This document shows positions 46,445 through 55,018 of a stretch of DNA of 64,000 nucleotides, one piece after another. The stretch is from Woeseiaceae bacterium. Its GTDB lineage: Bacteria; Pseudomonadota; Gammaproteobacteria; Steroidobacterales; Woeseiaceae. The position numbers and the translations under genes are program-made. The stretch spans positions 62,001-126,000 of the forward strand of contig JAJFKV010000028.1 of the NCBI GenBank assembly GCA_021773055.1, read 5' to 3'. The notes beneath the pieces are model-generated. The model ran no database searches and was not told the DNA's origin. It saw nothing but the letters and a program-made list of their open reading frames with translations. Numbering within the stretch: position 1 is the stretch's first letter; the number at the start of each line of letters is the position of its first letter.

Positions 46445-47341
46445 ATGACGGTTGCGAAACGAATTGATGGCAAAGCCAAAGCGGCGGAATTCGCTGCATC
46501 GATTACCAGGGAAACGGCTACCTTGCTGGACGAACATGGCATCAGGCCCGGACTGGCCGTCGTAATCATCGGCGAGGACCCGGCCAGCCAGGTTTACGTG
46601 CGCAACAAGAAGCGCACGGCAGAGTCCTGCGGCTTCCATTCGGTGCAACACAAACTCGCTGAAGATGTATCACAGACCGATGTCCTGCAGCTAATCGACA
46701 ATCTCAACAATGATGACGCTATCCACGGCATTCTTGTGCAATTGCCGCTACCCGGCCATTTGGACGAGCAGGCTATTACGCAGGCAATCGAGCCATCGAA
46801 AGACGTCGACGGCTTCCATTTCGTGAATATTGGCAAGCTGACCGCCGGTCACACCTCTGATGCTTTTGTTCCGTGTACTCCAGCGGGCTGCATGCTCATG
46901 ATCGAGGACGAACTCGGTAATGACTTGTCCGGTAAGAGTGCGGTTGTTATCGGCCGCTCGAATATTGTCGGCAAACCTATGGCTGCGTTGCTGCTGCAGG
47001 TCAATGCTACTGTGACAGTTACTCACAGTCGTACAAAGGACTTGCCACAGGTTGTTGCCGCTGCGGATATAATTATCGCGGCTGTTGGCCGCCCCGAAAT
47101 GGTGAAAGCCGACTGGGTCAAGCCGGGCGCGATCATCATCGACGTTGGCATCAATCGCGTGGAAAAGACCATCAATGGCGAGACAAAGATGGGGCTCACA
47201 GGCGACGTTGATTTTGACGATGTCAGCACGGTCGCCGGTGCCGTTACCCCGGTTCCCGGTGGCGTTGGCCCAATGACGATCACAATGCTCATGGCAAATA
47301 CTTTGCGATCAGCCCGCCTTGCCGCCGGACTGGAAGGCTAA
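46445..47341 (+). CDS. folD: Methylenetetrahydrofolate dehydrogenase/cyclohydrolase
   Basis: 298 residues, standard for FolD. Motifs: '[14 protein letters not shown]' (catalytic Lys), '[13 protein letters not shown]', 'KDVDGFH', 'PCTPAGCM', '[14 protein letters not shown]' (NADP), and '[11 protein letters not shown]'. Interconverts 5,10-methylene- and 10-formyl-THF. ATG 46445 is preceded by GAGGAA. mtnA starts 11 bases after its stop. Confidence 0.97.
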   Translation: MTVAKRIDGKAKAAEFAASITRETATLLDEHGIRPGLAVVIIGEDPASQVYVRNKKRTAESCGFHSVQHKLAEDVSQTDVLQLIDNLNNDDAIHGILVQLPLPGHLDEQAITQAIEPSKDVDGFHFVNIGKLTAGHTSDAFVPCTPAGCMLMIEDELGNDLSGKSAVVIGRSNIVGKPMAALLLQVNATVTVTHSRTKDLPQVVAAADIIIAAVGRPEMVKADWVKPGAIIIDVGINRVEKTINGETKMGLTGDVDFDDVSTVAGAVTPVPGGVGPMTITMLMANTLRSARLAAGLEG

Positions 47342-47351
47342 GCGGGAAACC

Positions 47352-48458
47352 ATGCTCCCGGTTAATGCCGAGGATTTTCGAACTATCTGGCTTTGTCCGG
47401 ACGATGACTCTGTAGTTCAGATTATCGACCAGCGCCTGCTCCCGCACGACTATCATATCCAAGACCTGAAGAGATGGCAGGACGGCGTCGAAGCAATTAG
47501 CGACATGTACGTGCGCGGCGCACCGTTGATCGGCGCCACCGCTGCGTGGAGCCTGTATCTCGCAAGTTTGGATGTCAGCGACCCTGCGGCAGAGATCCGC
47601 ACAGCGGCGGATGCACTGCTGCAATCAAGACCGACGGCCGTCAACCTCGGCTGGGCCATTGAGCGGGTTCTGACTGTGATCGAGGCCGCATCCAGTAGCG
47701 AGGATTTGCCTGCACTGATTCGCCGTGAAGCCGGAGACATCTGCAACGAAGATATCGAGATAAGCCGTGGCATCGGCGAGCATGGCCTGCGCCTGATCGA
47801 AGAAATTGCGGCAGGAAAGAATGGCGGCGCCGTGAATATTCTCACCCACTGCAATGCCGGTTCACTGGCTACGATCAACTGGGGAACTGCGACAGCGCCT
47901 ATCTACTTCGCGCATCGAAAAGGCATCGCTGTCCACGTATGGGTTGATGAAACGCGCCCACGCAATCAAGGCTCACAACTCACCGCCTGGGAACTGGCGG
48001 CGAACGGAGTTCCACATACACTCATTGTCGATAATGCGGGCGGCCACCTGATGCAACATGAGATGGTTGATCTGGTAATTACCGGTACCGACCGAACCAC
48101 GCGTTGTGGAGATGTCGCCAACAAGATCGGGACCTACCTGAAGGCACTCGCTGCAGACGATAATGACATTCCGTTTTATGTGGCGCTACCATCCACAACA
48201 ATCGATTGGAAGAGCCGTGACGGGCTGACGGAAATTCCGATTGAAGAACGTGACAACGCCGAAGTAACAGACATTTATGGAGTCAGTAATGGCGAGAGAA
48301 TCCATGTCCGCACGACTGCACCTAATACGCCCGTGAGCAACTACGCGTTTGACGTGACACCAGCGCGACTCATTACAGGACTCATCACTGAACGCGGCAT
48401 TTGTGATGCGAGCGAGGATGGTCTGCTTGAACTGTTCCCGGAAATGCGTACCGAATGA
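47352..48458 (+). CDS. mtnA: S-methyl-5-thioribose-1-phosphate isomerase
   Basis: 368 residues from ATG 47352, with GGGAAAC just upstream. Motifs of the aIF2B-like fold: 'MYVRGAPLIGATAAWSL', 'ILTHCNAGSLAT' (catalytic Cys), 'DETRPRNQGSQLTAWEL', 'DNAGGHLM', and 'GTDRTTRCGDVANKIGTY' (catalytic Asp). Converts methylthioribose 1-phosphate to methylthioribulose 1-phosphate in methionine salvage. A longer in-frame reading from 47319 overlaps folD and was set aside. Its stop overlaps the next ATG by four bases. Confidence 0.95.
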   Translation: MLPVNAEDFRTIWLCPDDDSVVQIIDQRLLPHDYHIQDLKRWQDGVEAISDMYVRGAPLIGATAAWSLYLASLDVSDPAAEIRTAADALLQSRPTAVNLGWAIERVLTVIEAASSSEDLPALIRREAGDICNEDIEISRGIGEHGLRLIEEIAAGKNGGAVNILTHCNAGSLATINWGTATAPIYFAHRKGIAVHVWVDETRPRNQGSQLTAWELAANGVPHTLIVDNAGGHLMQHEMVDLVITGTDRTTRCGDVANKIGTYLKALAADDNDIPFYVALPSTTIDWKSRDGLTEIPIEERDNAEVTDIYGVSNGERIHVRTTAPNTPVSNYAFDVTPARLITGLITERGICDASEDGLLELFPEMRTE

Positions 48459-49063
48459 CCCCGGATGAAGGCTACATCAAGTATCAGAGCCATTGGTCTC
48501 CTGGGCCACCACCTGATATTGACGCGACACGCTTGTTGGAGAAATGGCGCATACCGCTGTTCGCCGCCGGTCTCATAGGCCATTACGCGGATCTCAACAT
48601 TGGCTTCGGCAATATCAGTATTCGCAGTGGTGCGCCTGGTCAGTTTCTGATCACCGGTACGCAAACCGGGCACATCGAGCGCTCAACTGCCGAGCATTAT
48701 TCGCTGGTAACGGGCTTCGATATTGACCGTAACGAGGTATCTTGTAACGGTCCGGTGCAAGCGTCATCGGAGGCGATGACACACGCCGCAATTTATGCGC
48801 TTGATCCGTTAATCGGCGCCATTGTTCATGTGCACAGCAAACAGCTTTGGGATCGATACCTGGATGTGCTGCCATCGACGGACAATGCTGTAGCCTACGG
48901 CACCCCTGAAATGGCGAAGGAATTCAGGCGCCTCTATCGGGGATCGAAGTTTCGATCGGACGGTATCGCCGTAATGTGCGGCCACGATGAAGGACTGGTC
49001 AGCGTCGGCAAAAATCTCGAACAGGCGGCTTGCAGAATCCTGAGCCTCGCAAAAGAACAGTAG
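48455..49063 (+). CDS. Class II aldolase/adducin-family protein, probably acting after MtnA
   Basis: 202 residues with the class II aldolase fold: 'ADLNIGFGNISIRSGAPGQF', 'ASSEAMTHAAIYA' (acid/base Glu), zinc His pair 'VHVHSKQLW', third His in 'MCGHDEGLVSVG'. ATG 48455 overlaps the mtnA TGA (ATGA), so the two work together. It could be the dehydratase MtnB or an Ald2-type aldolase that splits methylthioribulose 1-phosphate into DHAP and methylthioacetaldehyde. mtnC and mtnD are not in the window, which slightly favours the aldolase. Confidence 0.82.
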   Translation: MTPDEGYIKYQSHWSPGPPPDIDATRLLEKWRIPLFAAGLIGHYADLNIGFGNISIRSGAPGQFLITGTQTGHIERSTAEHYSLVTGFDIDRNEVSCNGPVQASSEAMTHAAIYALDPLIGAIVHVHSKQLWDRYLDVLPSTDNAVAYGTPEMAKEFRRLYRGSKFRSDGIAVMCGHDEGLVSVGKNLEQAACRILSLAKEQ

Positions 49064-49075
49064 GTCTTCATCAGA

Positions 49076-49303
49076 TCACGATCGGCGCGCTGCGCTTTGG
49101 TCTGGCCGTTTGCCGAATAGTGGTAATCCGAAAACCAGGACTAGAATCAAGTACCAATACCACGCCAGACTCATCGCATCGCTGTGAAACCTGGGCCATG
49201 CGTTCATAGCGCACAAGGTGGTCAACATTGTGACTATGATGATGCTCTGCCTCTGCAGCACGGTTATCGTTATTTGCCTCTGGAGTCTTTGCCTGATTCC
49301 CAT
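49076..49303 (-). CDS. 75-residue membrane protein, unrecognised
   Basis: Starts at ATG 49303 with GAGGG eight bases upstream. Two hydrophobic segments (about 22-40 and 45-63, 'LAWYWYLILVLVFGLPLFG') and a basic tail 'KRPDQSAARRS'. Not recognised. It follows the TonB-domain gene by 33 bases on the same strand. Confidence 0.5.
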   Translation of the reverse strand: MGIRQRLQRQITITVLQRQSIIIVTMLTTLCAMNAWPRFHSDAMSLAWYWYLILVLVFGLPLFGKRPDQSAARRS

Positions 49304-49336
49304 CTTGTTATCCCTCAATGCCGGTGCCGGCGTCAG

Positions 49337-49720
49337 TTACCCAACGCCTTCGTCGAGCGGTTCCAGAGAAAAAATAAACGTACGACAGGACTTGATCGCC
49401 TGCAGTTTTTCATCATCCTCGAGCGGCCGGAAGAATGATGCACGCACAGCGCTGATGGACGGTCTTTCAAAAGCGCGATTCGTACTGTTGCGAACCGCAA
49501 TTCGTCGCGGCCTTCCTTTCCTGTCAACGTCGAAGCAAACTTCTACCTCACCTTCAACTCGATCACGCCTCGCTTTTCGCGGATATTTGGGCACGACAGT
49601 GTTAGTGGGAATGCGATGCGTGCTGCTGTCGACCACTTTAGCTACCGACGAATCTTCCTCTGCCGCGACCATACCGGCGATCAATAGCGGCACCACAAGT
49701 AACAGTGCCCGCCACATCAC
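49337..49720 (-). CDS. Periplasmic TonB C-terminal-domain protein
   Basis: 127 residues: signal peptide (cleavage near 'MVAAEE', residue 20), then a TonB C-terminal domain ('VVPKYPRKARRDRVEGEVEVCFDVDRKG' region, then 'FERPSISAVRASFFRPL'). The usual N-terminal membrane anchor and Pro-rich spacer of TonB are missing, so it cannot span the periplasm as energy transducer. It starts inside the stop of the TPR gene (ATGA). Confidence 0.8.
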   Translation of the reverse strand: MMWRALLLVVPLLIAGMVAAEEDSSVAKVVDSSTHRIPTNTVVPKYPRKARRDRVEGEVEVCFDVDRKGRPRRIAVRNSTNRAFERPSISAVRASFFRPLEDDEKLQAIKSCRTFIFSLEPLDEGVG

Positions 49721-50244
49721 TCGTGCTCCCTGACTGGCGATCGCGGTTCGTTGCGTCGCTCGTCAATCGTGATTTTCTCATCAACGGGCTGTACCTCGTC
49801 GAGGTACATTCCCTTCACTTCTTTGAGTTTTTCAGATCGTGGGTTGAGTTCCTGACCTTTCTTGATATCGGCTTCCGCTTCTTCGAAGCGCTCAAGACGT
49901 AAATAGACAATGGCGCGGTTATTGTAGGTTCGCCAATGATATGGGTCTCGTTCAAGAACCCAGTTGCAATGCTCTAATGCTGTTTTTGGCTGACCGAGTA
50001 GCAGAAAGCCCGCACACAGGTTGGCGTGGCCAATTTTTTCCTCGCGCCGGCCTTGGGCTATTTCAAGCCCCTTCGATGTGAGCCGTACGCCTTCAGCAGC
50101 GTTACCCGCCTGAAGTGCGTTAGACCCGTCGTAAAGATAGATGTTGCTAGGCCCAATGACGTTCTTCGATTTTGATTCATCATCTGCAGTCACCTGCGCT
50201 GCTGCGAGCATTGTCATCGCGAACAGGAGCAGGTACTTACCCAT
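49717..50244 (-). CDS. Exported TPR-repeat protein
   Basis: 175 residues: signal peptide ('TADDE', about residue 20), then two to three TPR units, clearest at 'HWRTYNNRAIVYLRLERFEEAEADIKKG'. Charged C-terminal tail. Paired with the TonB-domain protein by a four-base overlap, suggesting a joint periplasmic role. Starts three bases after the dienelactone hydrolase stop. Confidence 0.8.
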   Translation of the reverse strand: MGKYLLLFAMTMLAAAQVTADDESKSKNVIGPSNIYLYDGSNALQAGNAAEGVRLTSKGLEIAQGRREEKIGHANLCAGFLLLGQPKTALEHCNWVLERDPYHWRTYNNRAIVYLRLERFEEAEADIKKGQELNPRSEKLKEVKGMYLDEVQPVDEKITIDERRNEPRSPVREHE

Positions 50245-50247
50245 GGT

Positions 50248-51138
50248 CTAGTCTTCCGGATCCAAGTGTTGTGAGAAAAACTTCGTCGACCGTTCCCAGG
50301 ACAATTTCGCCGCTGCCTGATCGAAGCGGGGCGTGGTATCGTTATGGAAACCATGATCGGCGTCAGCGTATTCAAAATTGATATAGCTGGTATCAGATGC
50401 CTGCAACCCGGTTTCAAATTCAGGCCAACTGGCGTTCACGCGTTCATCGAGCTCGCCGTGATGCAACATCAACGGAGCCTTGATCAGGGCCGCTTCAGCC
50501 GGCTCTGGATGCCGCCCGTAATACGCTACGGCTGCAGCCAGCGTTGGTATTCGAATGGCCAGGCGCATCGACATTTCGCCGCCAAAACAAAACCCAACCG
50601 AACCAACCTTGCCCGTGCAGTCCGGGTGTTTGCTAACGAAATCCACCGCCGCCACGAAATCCTCGATCATTTCATTGCGATCACGTTGGCGTTGCAGCGT
50701 CCGACCATCGTCGTCATTGCCCGGGTATCCACCCAACGGCGTCAGCGCATCCGGCGCGAACGCGATGAAACCGGCGACTGCCAACCGTCGTGCAACATCC
50801 TCGATATACGGATTCAAGCCGCGATTTTCGTGGATGACGACCACAGCGGGCAATCTGTGCTGAATAACCGACGGTCTGGCGTAGTAGCCACGCATGACTC
50901 CAGCGCCTTTGGGTGAGGCATATTTCTTGTAACTCACGCTGATCGATTTATCGTCGGGATCAACCTCAGCGGCGCGCGAGTAGTCGGGACTGAGACTCGC
51001 CAGGATCGCGGCAGCGGCCGTCGCGGAGGCCGTGATCTTCGCTGTGCCGTCCAGAAACTGCCGCCGGCTGATCTGGCCGTGGACGTAACCATCAAATAGT
51101 CGCATGACGCGACGGTCATGTTTTTCGTTACTAGCCAC
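50248..51138 (-). CDS. Tat-type exported dienelactone hydrolase-family enzyme
   Basis: 296 residues from GTG 51138 (ATG 51105 is a possible alternative). N-terminal 'GYVHGQISRRQFLDG' contains a twin-arginine motif and precedes a hydrophobic stretch ending 'SRAAEV'. Hydrolase domain with 'VVIHENRGLNPYIEDVARRLA', nucleophile Cys in 'VGFCFGGEMS', Asp in 'LDERVNA' and His in 'DADHGFHND'. A longer reading from 51240 lies inside the CBS gene. It is the second such enzyme in the window, after the lipoprotein at 33006-33917. Confidence 0.87.
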   Translation of the reverse strand: MASNEKHDRRVMRLFDGYVHGQISRRQFLDGTAKITASATAAAAILASLSPDYSRAAEVDPDDKSISVSYKKYASPKGAGVMRGYYARPSVIQHRLPAVVVIHENRGLNPYIEDVARRLAVAGFIAFAPDALTPLGGYPGNDDDGRTLQRQRDRNEMIEDFVAAVDFVSKHPDCTGKVGSVGFCFGGEMSMRLAIRIPTLAAAVAYYGRHPEPAEAALIKAPLMLHHGELDERVNASWPEFETGLQASDTSYINFEYADADHGFHNDTTPRFDQAAAKLSWERSTKFFSQHLDPED

Positions 51139-51559
51139 TGATGTAGTGTTCGAGCTGCTGAATTTCCTCTTGCTGGTCGGAAATAATCGCCTGCACGAGA
51201 TCGCCAATTGAAAGCACTCCGACGACTGTTCCATCATCAATAACTGGAAGATGGCGAATCTTGCGTTTGTTCATGAGGGCCATACAATCATTGACCGATT
51301 CCTGGCTGGTTGCCGAGCAAACGTCGGTGGTCATGATCTCGCCCACTGCGGTTGTTTCAGACGAGCGACCTTTGATGATGACTTTTCGTGCGTAATCGCG
51401 CTCGGTCATGATGCCCTGGAGTTCGTCGCCCTGCATGATCAGAAGTGAGCCAATTGTTTTTTCCGCCATAAGCTTAATGGCGTCCAAGACCGATGTCTCA
51501 GCCGTAACAGATATGATATTCCGGCCTTTTGAGTCGAGCAGATGTTGTACTAATTTCAT
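51131..51559 (-). CDS. Two-CBS-domain protein
   Basis: 142 residues, two CBS domains in tandem: first with 'TSVLDAIKLMAEKTIGSLLIM' and 'GIMTERDYARKVIIKG', second with 'SVNDCMALMNKRKIRHLPVI' and 'GVLSIGDLVQAII'. Such stand-alone pairs bind adenine nucleotides and act as sensors. ATG 51559 has GGGAGG just upstream. Its end overlaps the start of the dienelactone hydrolase gene. Confidence 0.92.
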   Translation of the reverse strand: MKLVQHLLDSKGRNIISVTAETSVLDAIKLMAEKTIGSLLIMQGDELQGIMTERDYARKVIIKGRSSETTAVGEIMTTDVCSATSQESVNDCMALMNKRKIRHLPVIDDGTVVGVLSIGDLVQAIISDQQEEIQQLEHYISG

Positions 51560-51577
51560 GCTGCCTCCCTTTAATAT

Positions 51578-51596
51578 GCGCCCGAGTCGCGGGCGC
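51578..51596 (-). terminator. 7-bp GC stem-loop between the DUF4097-like gene and the CBS gene
   Basis: GCGCCCG (51578-51584) and CGGGCGC (51590-51596) form a perfect stem with a five-base loop. A run TTTTAT follows on the plus strand only, whereas both flanking genes are on the minus strand; there the stem is followed by ATATTAAAG. It may end the DUF4097-like transcript weakly or lie in the CBS leader. Confidence 0.45.
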
Positions 51597-51628
51597 TTTT
51601 ATGAGGAGATACTAGCATTTATGAAGCA

Positions 51629-52339
51629 TCAGGTATCCGCGTCAACGACTCCGCGAATTTCAGCGTACTTCAGGCTGCCGCTGCCGTCGTCGACGATGAC
51701 CAGGTCACCGTCGATATCCGTCACGTCAATGCTGCCGGAACCGTCGTCAACAGTTACAGATCCCGCGACGTGCTTGACGCTGATGCTGCCGGAACCATCA
51801 ACAATTGAAACATCGCCCGCGGCGTTAACGATATCGATGGAACCGGAACCATCATCGATTACCACATGAGCAACATTGCTGATGTCGATCGAACCCGATC
51901 CATCGTCGATGCTCACGTCGCCGGCAACATCAACAACATCGATTGATCCGGAACCATCGTCAATATTTACCGCCATACCACGCGGAACATTAACTTCAAG
52001 AGCGATATACGGGCTGGAGCCGAATGATATCAAGCCAGACTCAAACCAAGCATCAAGTTCAGCGTCGCCGCCACTCTTCTCCAACGATAACCTGATTCTC
52101 TTTTCGATCACTTTAATGGCATCGTCCTTATCTTCATCAGGTACCACTATCGTTGCCTTGACAGTAATCCTGTCCAGACCCTCAACACCGGTTACATCCA
52201 TGCTGCCTGCTCCAGCATTGATCTTGAGCTCAGAAATGCCGTCGGCGGACAAATCGAGATCGCGTACTTCTTCATAATCTGTCCAGCCCGCATGAGCCAG
52301 ACTCGCGGCAAACATCGCCATTACTATGAAACTGCGCAT
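51629..52339 (-). CDS. DUF4097-like exported beta-repeat protein
   Basis: 236 residues with signal peptide ('AHAGW', residue 17). The N-terminal part (about 20-110) is like DUF4097 adhesin-type proteins ('LKINAGAGSMDVTGVEG', 'ITVKATIVVP'). From residue 125 the protein consists of six repeats of 17-19 residues with the core (D/V)DGSGS, consistent with a small right-handed beta-solenoid. No enzyme motif. Surface or periplasmic location is likely; function unknown. Confidence 0.8.
   Translation of the reverse strand: MRSFIVMAMFAASLAHAGWTDYEEVRDLDLSADGISELKINAGAGSMDVTGVEGLDRITVKATIVVPDEDKDDAIKVIEKRIRLSLEKSGGDAELDAWFESGLISFGSSPYIALEVNVPRGMAVNIDDGSGSIDVVDVAGDVSIDDGSGSIDISNVAHVVIDDGSGSIDIVNAAGDVSIVDGSGSISVKHVAGSVTVDDGSGSIDVTDIDGDLVIVDDGSGSLKYAEIRGVVDADT
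51650..51967 (-). repeat. Six in-frame repeats of about 54 bases encoding DGSGS units
   Basis: DGSGS occurs at residues 128, 146, 163, 181, 199 and 218 of the DUF4097-like protein, spacing 18, 17, 18, 18, 19. The variable residues between are mostly Val, Ile, Ala and Asp. The DNA copies differ at many third positions, so this is an old repeat kept at protein level rather than a recent duplication. Confidence 0.85.
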
Positions 52340-52431
52340 AAGAATCCCCTTACCTGATGATTATTCGTGTCTTTGATAACAGTTAGACGCTCGTCGCGCC
52401 GATATGGTTGCAATCTCAACCTATCGAATAA

Positions 52432-53796
52432 TTACTGGTTGGTCTGGACGACATGGCGTTCCAGACGTGCTTTGAGTTCGGTCGCTGGAATCCAGCGGCC
52501 TCGCAGCATGACGCCATGGATTCGCTCGCTGTTACGAACGTTCTCCAGTGGATTGGCGTCCAGCAATATCAAATCCGCATCTTTGCCTGTGGCGATAGTT
52601 CCGCCGTTAGACCCGAGAAAGGTCGCGACGGCAACCGTGCCGATACGCAGCGCCTCAAAAGGAGTAAGTCCTGCCGCAACCAGGGCGTCAAGCTCGCGGT
52701 GAGTCGAGAACCCCGGAACGTTGAATGTCTGGGGTGCATCAGAGCCAAGTAGCAAACCAGCCCCCGCCTTATGCAGTTCCAGTATCAATCGCCGGCGCAA
52801 GTCGATGGCAAGCGCCGCAACTTCTGGATTGAGCCCGCGCTCATTTGACTGTGCTTCTTTTTCTGCGAGCCAGCGCTGCACGGTGGCCGCTGAAATGAAA
52901 CGCATTTCCGGTCGCCTTTCCAGCTCAGCCAAAGGCGTATCATCGATCAACTGCTCAATCAGTACTTCTGTCGGCACATTCCATGTCCCTGCTGCGACGG
53001 TTGCAGCAACTATCCCGGGGATCTCGTTAGCATCCAGAGCTCCTGCCAGCATAACGTCGAAAAATCCACCGAAGCCGCCGGAACCAGAATTGCCGGCCGG
53101 CAACAACGCGGCAAAATAGCCGTCGAGATGATCAATCGTCGTCATCTTGTATTGCAAAGCCTGGCGGACACCTGCGGAAGCTGGCACATGACCGGCGAAC
53201 GGCATGCCAATCTCGTTCGCTGTTTTGGCCAGAGCCGAGAACTCATCACCGCTGAGACCCGGGTGAATTTTGACGAAATCATATCCGGCCGCCTGTTGCT
53301 CGCGTACCTGACGGGACGCATCTGCCGCTCCCGATACAGAGCGCCCATTTAGCGAGGGGCCGGATGTAACCAGGCGAGGACCGAATACCGCACCGCTTTC
53401 GAACTGTTCCCGCAATTTCAGGTGGCTGGCTCGACCCAGCATGCCGCGAATCGTCGTAATCCCATTGGCGACAAACAATGTCGACATCCGATCGACCCGG
53501 TCTGGGTCCGTACTGGTCACGTGCGCGTGCATTTCAGCAAGTCCAGGCATCAGATACCGATCAGTGCCGTCCACAACGGTTGAGCCTTTCGGCACCGGTA
53601 CAGAATCGACATGACCTATTTGTGCGATTTTGTCGTCCACCACAACAACCGTTTGCTGGCCTAGTACGACTTCACTTGCCATTGGCACCACGTTGACGTT
53701 AACGATTACAGTCGTGTCGGCAATGGCGGCACTCGCGATGACCATCCCAATAACAGGCAGCGCAATTTTACTCAGTTCTATTTTCATCATATGCAT
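52432..53796 (-). CDS. Exported amidohydrolase (imidazolonepropionase/prolidase-like)
   Basis: About 454 residues from ATG 53796 (ATG 53790 or 53787 also possible). Signal peptide 'VIGMVIASAAIADT'. Metal and catalytic positions: 'MPGLAEMHAHVTS' (HxH), 'YDFVKIHPG' (Lys), 'FAGHVPAS' (His), 'TTIDHLDGY' (His), and 'LLLGSDAPQ' (Asp). Likely a periplasmic peptide or amide hydrolase. A reading from 53964 overlaps the neighbouring dehydratase gene and was rejected. The 92 bases after its stop, up to 52340, hold nothing I recognise. Confidence 0.88.
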   Translation of the reverse strand: MHMMKIELSKIALPVIGMVIASAAIADTTVIVNVNVVPMASEVVLGQQTVVVVDDKIAQIGHVDSVPVPKGSTVVDGTDRYLMPGLAEMHAHVTSTDPDRVDRMSTLFVANGITTIRGMLGRASHLKLREQFESGAVFGPRLVTSGPSLNGRSVSGAADASRQVREQQAAGYDFVKIHPGLSGDEFSALAKTANEIGMPFAGHVPASAGVRQALQYKMTTIDHLDGYFAALLPAGNSGSGGFGGFFDVMLAGALDANEIPGIVAATVAAGTWNVPTEVLIEQLIDDTPLAELERRPEMRFISAATVQRWLAEKEAQSNERGLNPEVAALAIDLRRRLILELHKAGAGLLLGSDAPQTFNVPGFSTHRELDALVAAGLTPFEALRIGTVAVATFLGSNGGTIATGKDADLILLDANPLENVRNSERIHGVMLRGRWIPATELKARLERHVVQTNQ

Positions 53797-53845
53797 CTTA
53801 GAGCCAATTTCTTGTTTGCGGTTCCCGGAAAGACGGATTCGCGGT

Positions 53846-54820
53846 TCAGGTGCCGCCCAACACTCTCGCCAGTTTGTCCTCGGAAATGTTGCCGCCGCAA
53901 ACGATGACGACGACATTTTGCCCGCCAATTTTATCTTCACTGGCCAGTAAACCGGCAACCGCAACTCCGGCCGCCCCTTCGATCACGTGCTGTTCACGAT
54001 CCATGTAAAGGCGCATCGCGGCTGCAATTTGTGATTCATCGACGACCACGAATTCGTCGACAACAGCCTGATTCAACGGCAAGGTAATAGCATCCGCTTC
54101 TATGCCACCGGCCGTACCATCGGACAAGGTTGGGTCGCTGGGTATATCGAGAATTTCTCCCGCCTCGACGGAACGCGCCATTACGGCTGATGCCTGTGGC
54201 TGGCAGCCATAAACTTCGATAATCGGATTGTGCGCCTTAAGAACACTGCCCACGCCGCCGATCAGTCCGCCACCGCCGACGGCGACAAACACCGCGTTTG
54301 TGTCGGGAAGCTGTTCAAGGATTTCGATACCGCAGGTTCCCTGCCCGGCGATGACCTGCTCATCGTTGTAAGGGGAGAGATACAACATGCCGTTACTATC
54401 AGCGTATTCTCTTGCATGCTGTTCTGTGTCCAGACCGTCCGTGCCGAAAAACCGCACGTCCCCACCGTAGGCTCTTATCTTGTCAGTCTTCACATCAGAC
54501 GTCTGTTCTGGCACAAATATCACACCGGTCGTACCGAGCTTTTGCATCGCGCAGGCAACCGCTGCACCGTGATTGCCACTTGAGGCCGCAACGCAGCCCT
54601 TGCTGCGCTGTTCTTCGCTCAATGTCATCAGGCGATTGCTTGCGCCGCGCAACTTGAATGACCCGGTTGTCTGCTTATTTTCGAGCTTGAAAAATACATT
54701 CGCGCCAAGCGAGTTGCTAAAAGTCTCAGACCGAATCAGGTCGGTACGAACTACATGCCCACTTATGCGCGCGGCAGCTCGAGCAGCGGCTAGCGCCGTT
54801 TGTTGGATGATCTCGCTCAT
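53846..54820 (-). CDS. PLP-dependent threonine/serine dehydratase-like enzyme
   Basis: 324 residues from ATG 54820 (GTG 54826 possible). PLP lysine Lys56 in 'TTGSFKLRGA'; 'AASSGNHGAAVACA' and 'VAVGGGGLIGGV' complete the fold-type II site. No C-terminal ACT domain, so it is the short catabolic threonine dehydratase, hydroxyaspartate dehydratase or serine racemase type. Which one cannot be told without closer comparison. Confidence 0.87.
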   Translation of the reverse strand: MSEIIQQTALAAARAAARISGHVVRTDLIRSETFSNSLGANVFFKLENKQTTGSFKLRGASNRLMTLSEEQRSKGCVAASSGNHGAAVACAMQKLGTTGVIFVPEQTSDVKTDKIRAYGGDVRFFGTDGLDTEQHAREYADSNGMLYLSPYNDEQVIAGQGTCGIEILEQLPDTNAVFVAVGGGGLIGGVGSVLKAHNPIIEVYGCQPQASAVMARSVEAGEILDIPSDPTLSDGTAGGIEADAITLPLNQAVVDEFVVVDESQIAAAMRLYMDREQHVIEGAAGVAVAGLLASEDKIGGQNVVVIVCGGNISEDKLARVLGGT

Positions 54821-54919
54821 GTTCACAGTAGGGTGTCAGAAACCAATTACAGCGGCCGATTTTACAATAAATATATTAGTTTTTGTTTGCATTGCATCGC
54901 AGCGGCTGCCTGTGCAACG

Positions 54920-55018
54920 ATGGCCGTTCAATTGAAAATGGCACAGCTGCTGAAAAGCAGTGTCGCAAAGCCACCGGTCTACGGGCAACCACCTAAGATA
55001 GCGGAGTTACCAATATGA
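54920..55018 (+). other. Possible 32-codon leader ORF overlapping the FAD oxidase start
   Basis: ATG 54920 opens a 32-codon frame ending in TGA 55016-55018, which overlaps the oxidase ATG at 55015 (ATGA). No good ribosome site precedes it, and the peptide is not recognised. The overlap could couple translation or be chance. The rest of the 194-base gap (54821-55014) holds only an AT-rich stretch near 54860-54880. Confidence 0.25.

Noticed and set aside
49218..49733. Open frame of 171 codons on the plus strand
   Set aside because: Antisense to the TonB-domain gene and the small membrane gene; Ser/Thr/Arg-rich with no homology I can see.
51650..51967. Possible CRISPR or DNA satellite array
   Set aside because: The period is near 54 bases and in frame, third positions vary and the units encode a regular protein repeat; there are no unique spacers or cas genes.
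53797..53964. N-terminal extension of the amidohydrolase
   Set aside because: It overlaps the dehydratase gene and precedes a clear signal peptide that starts at 53796-53787.
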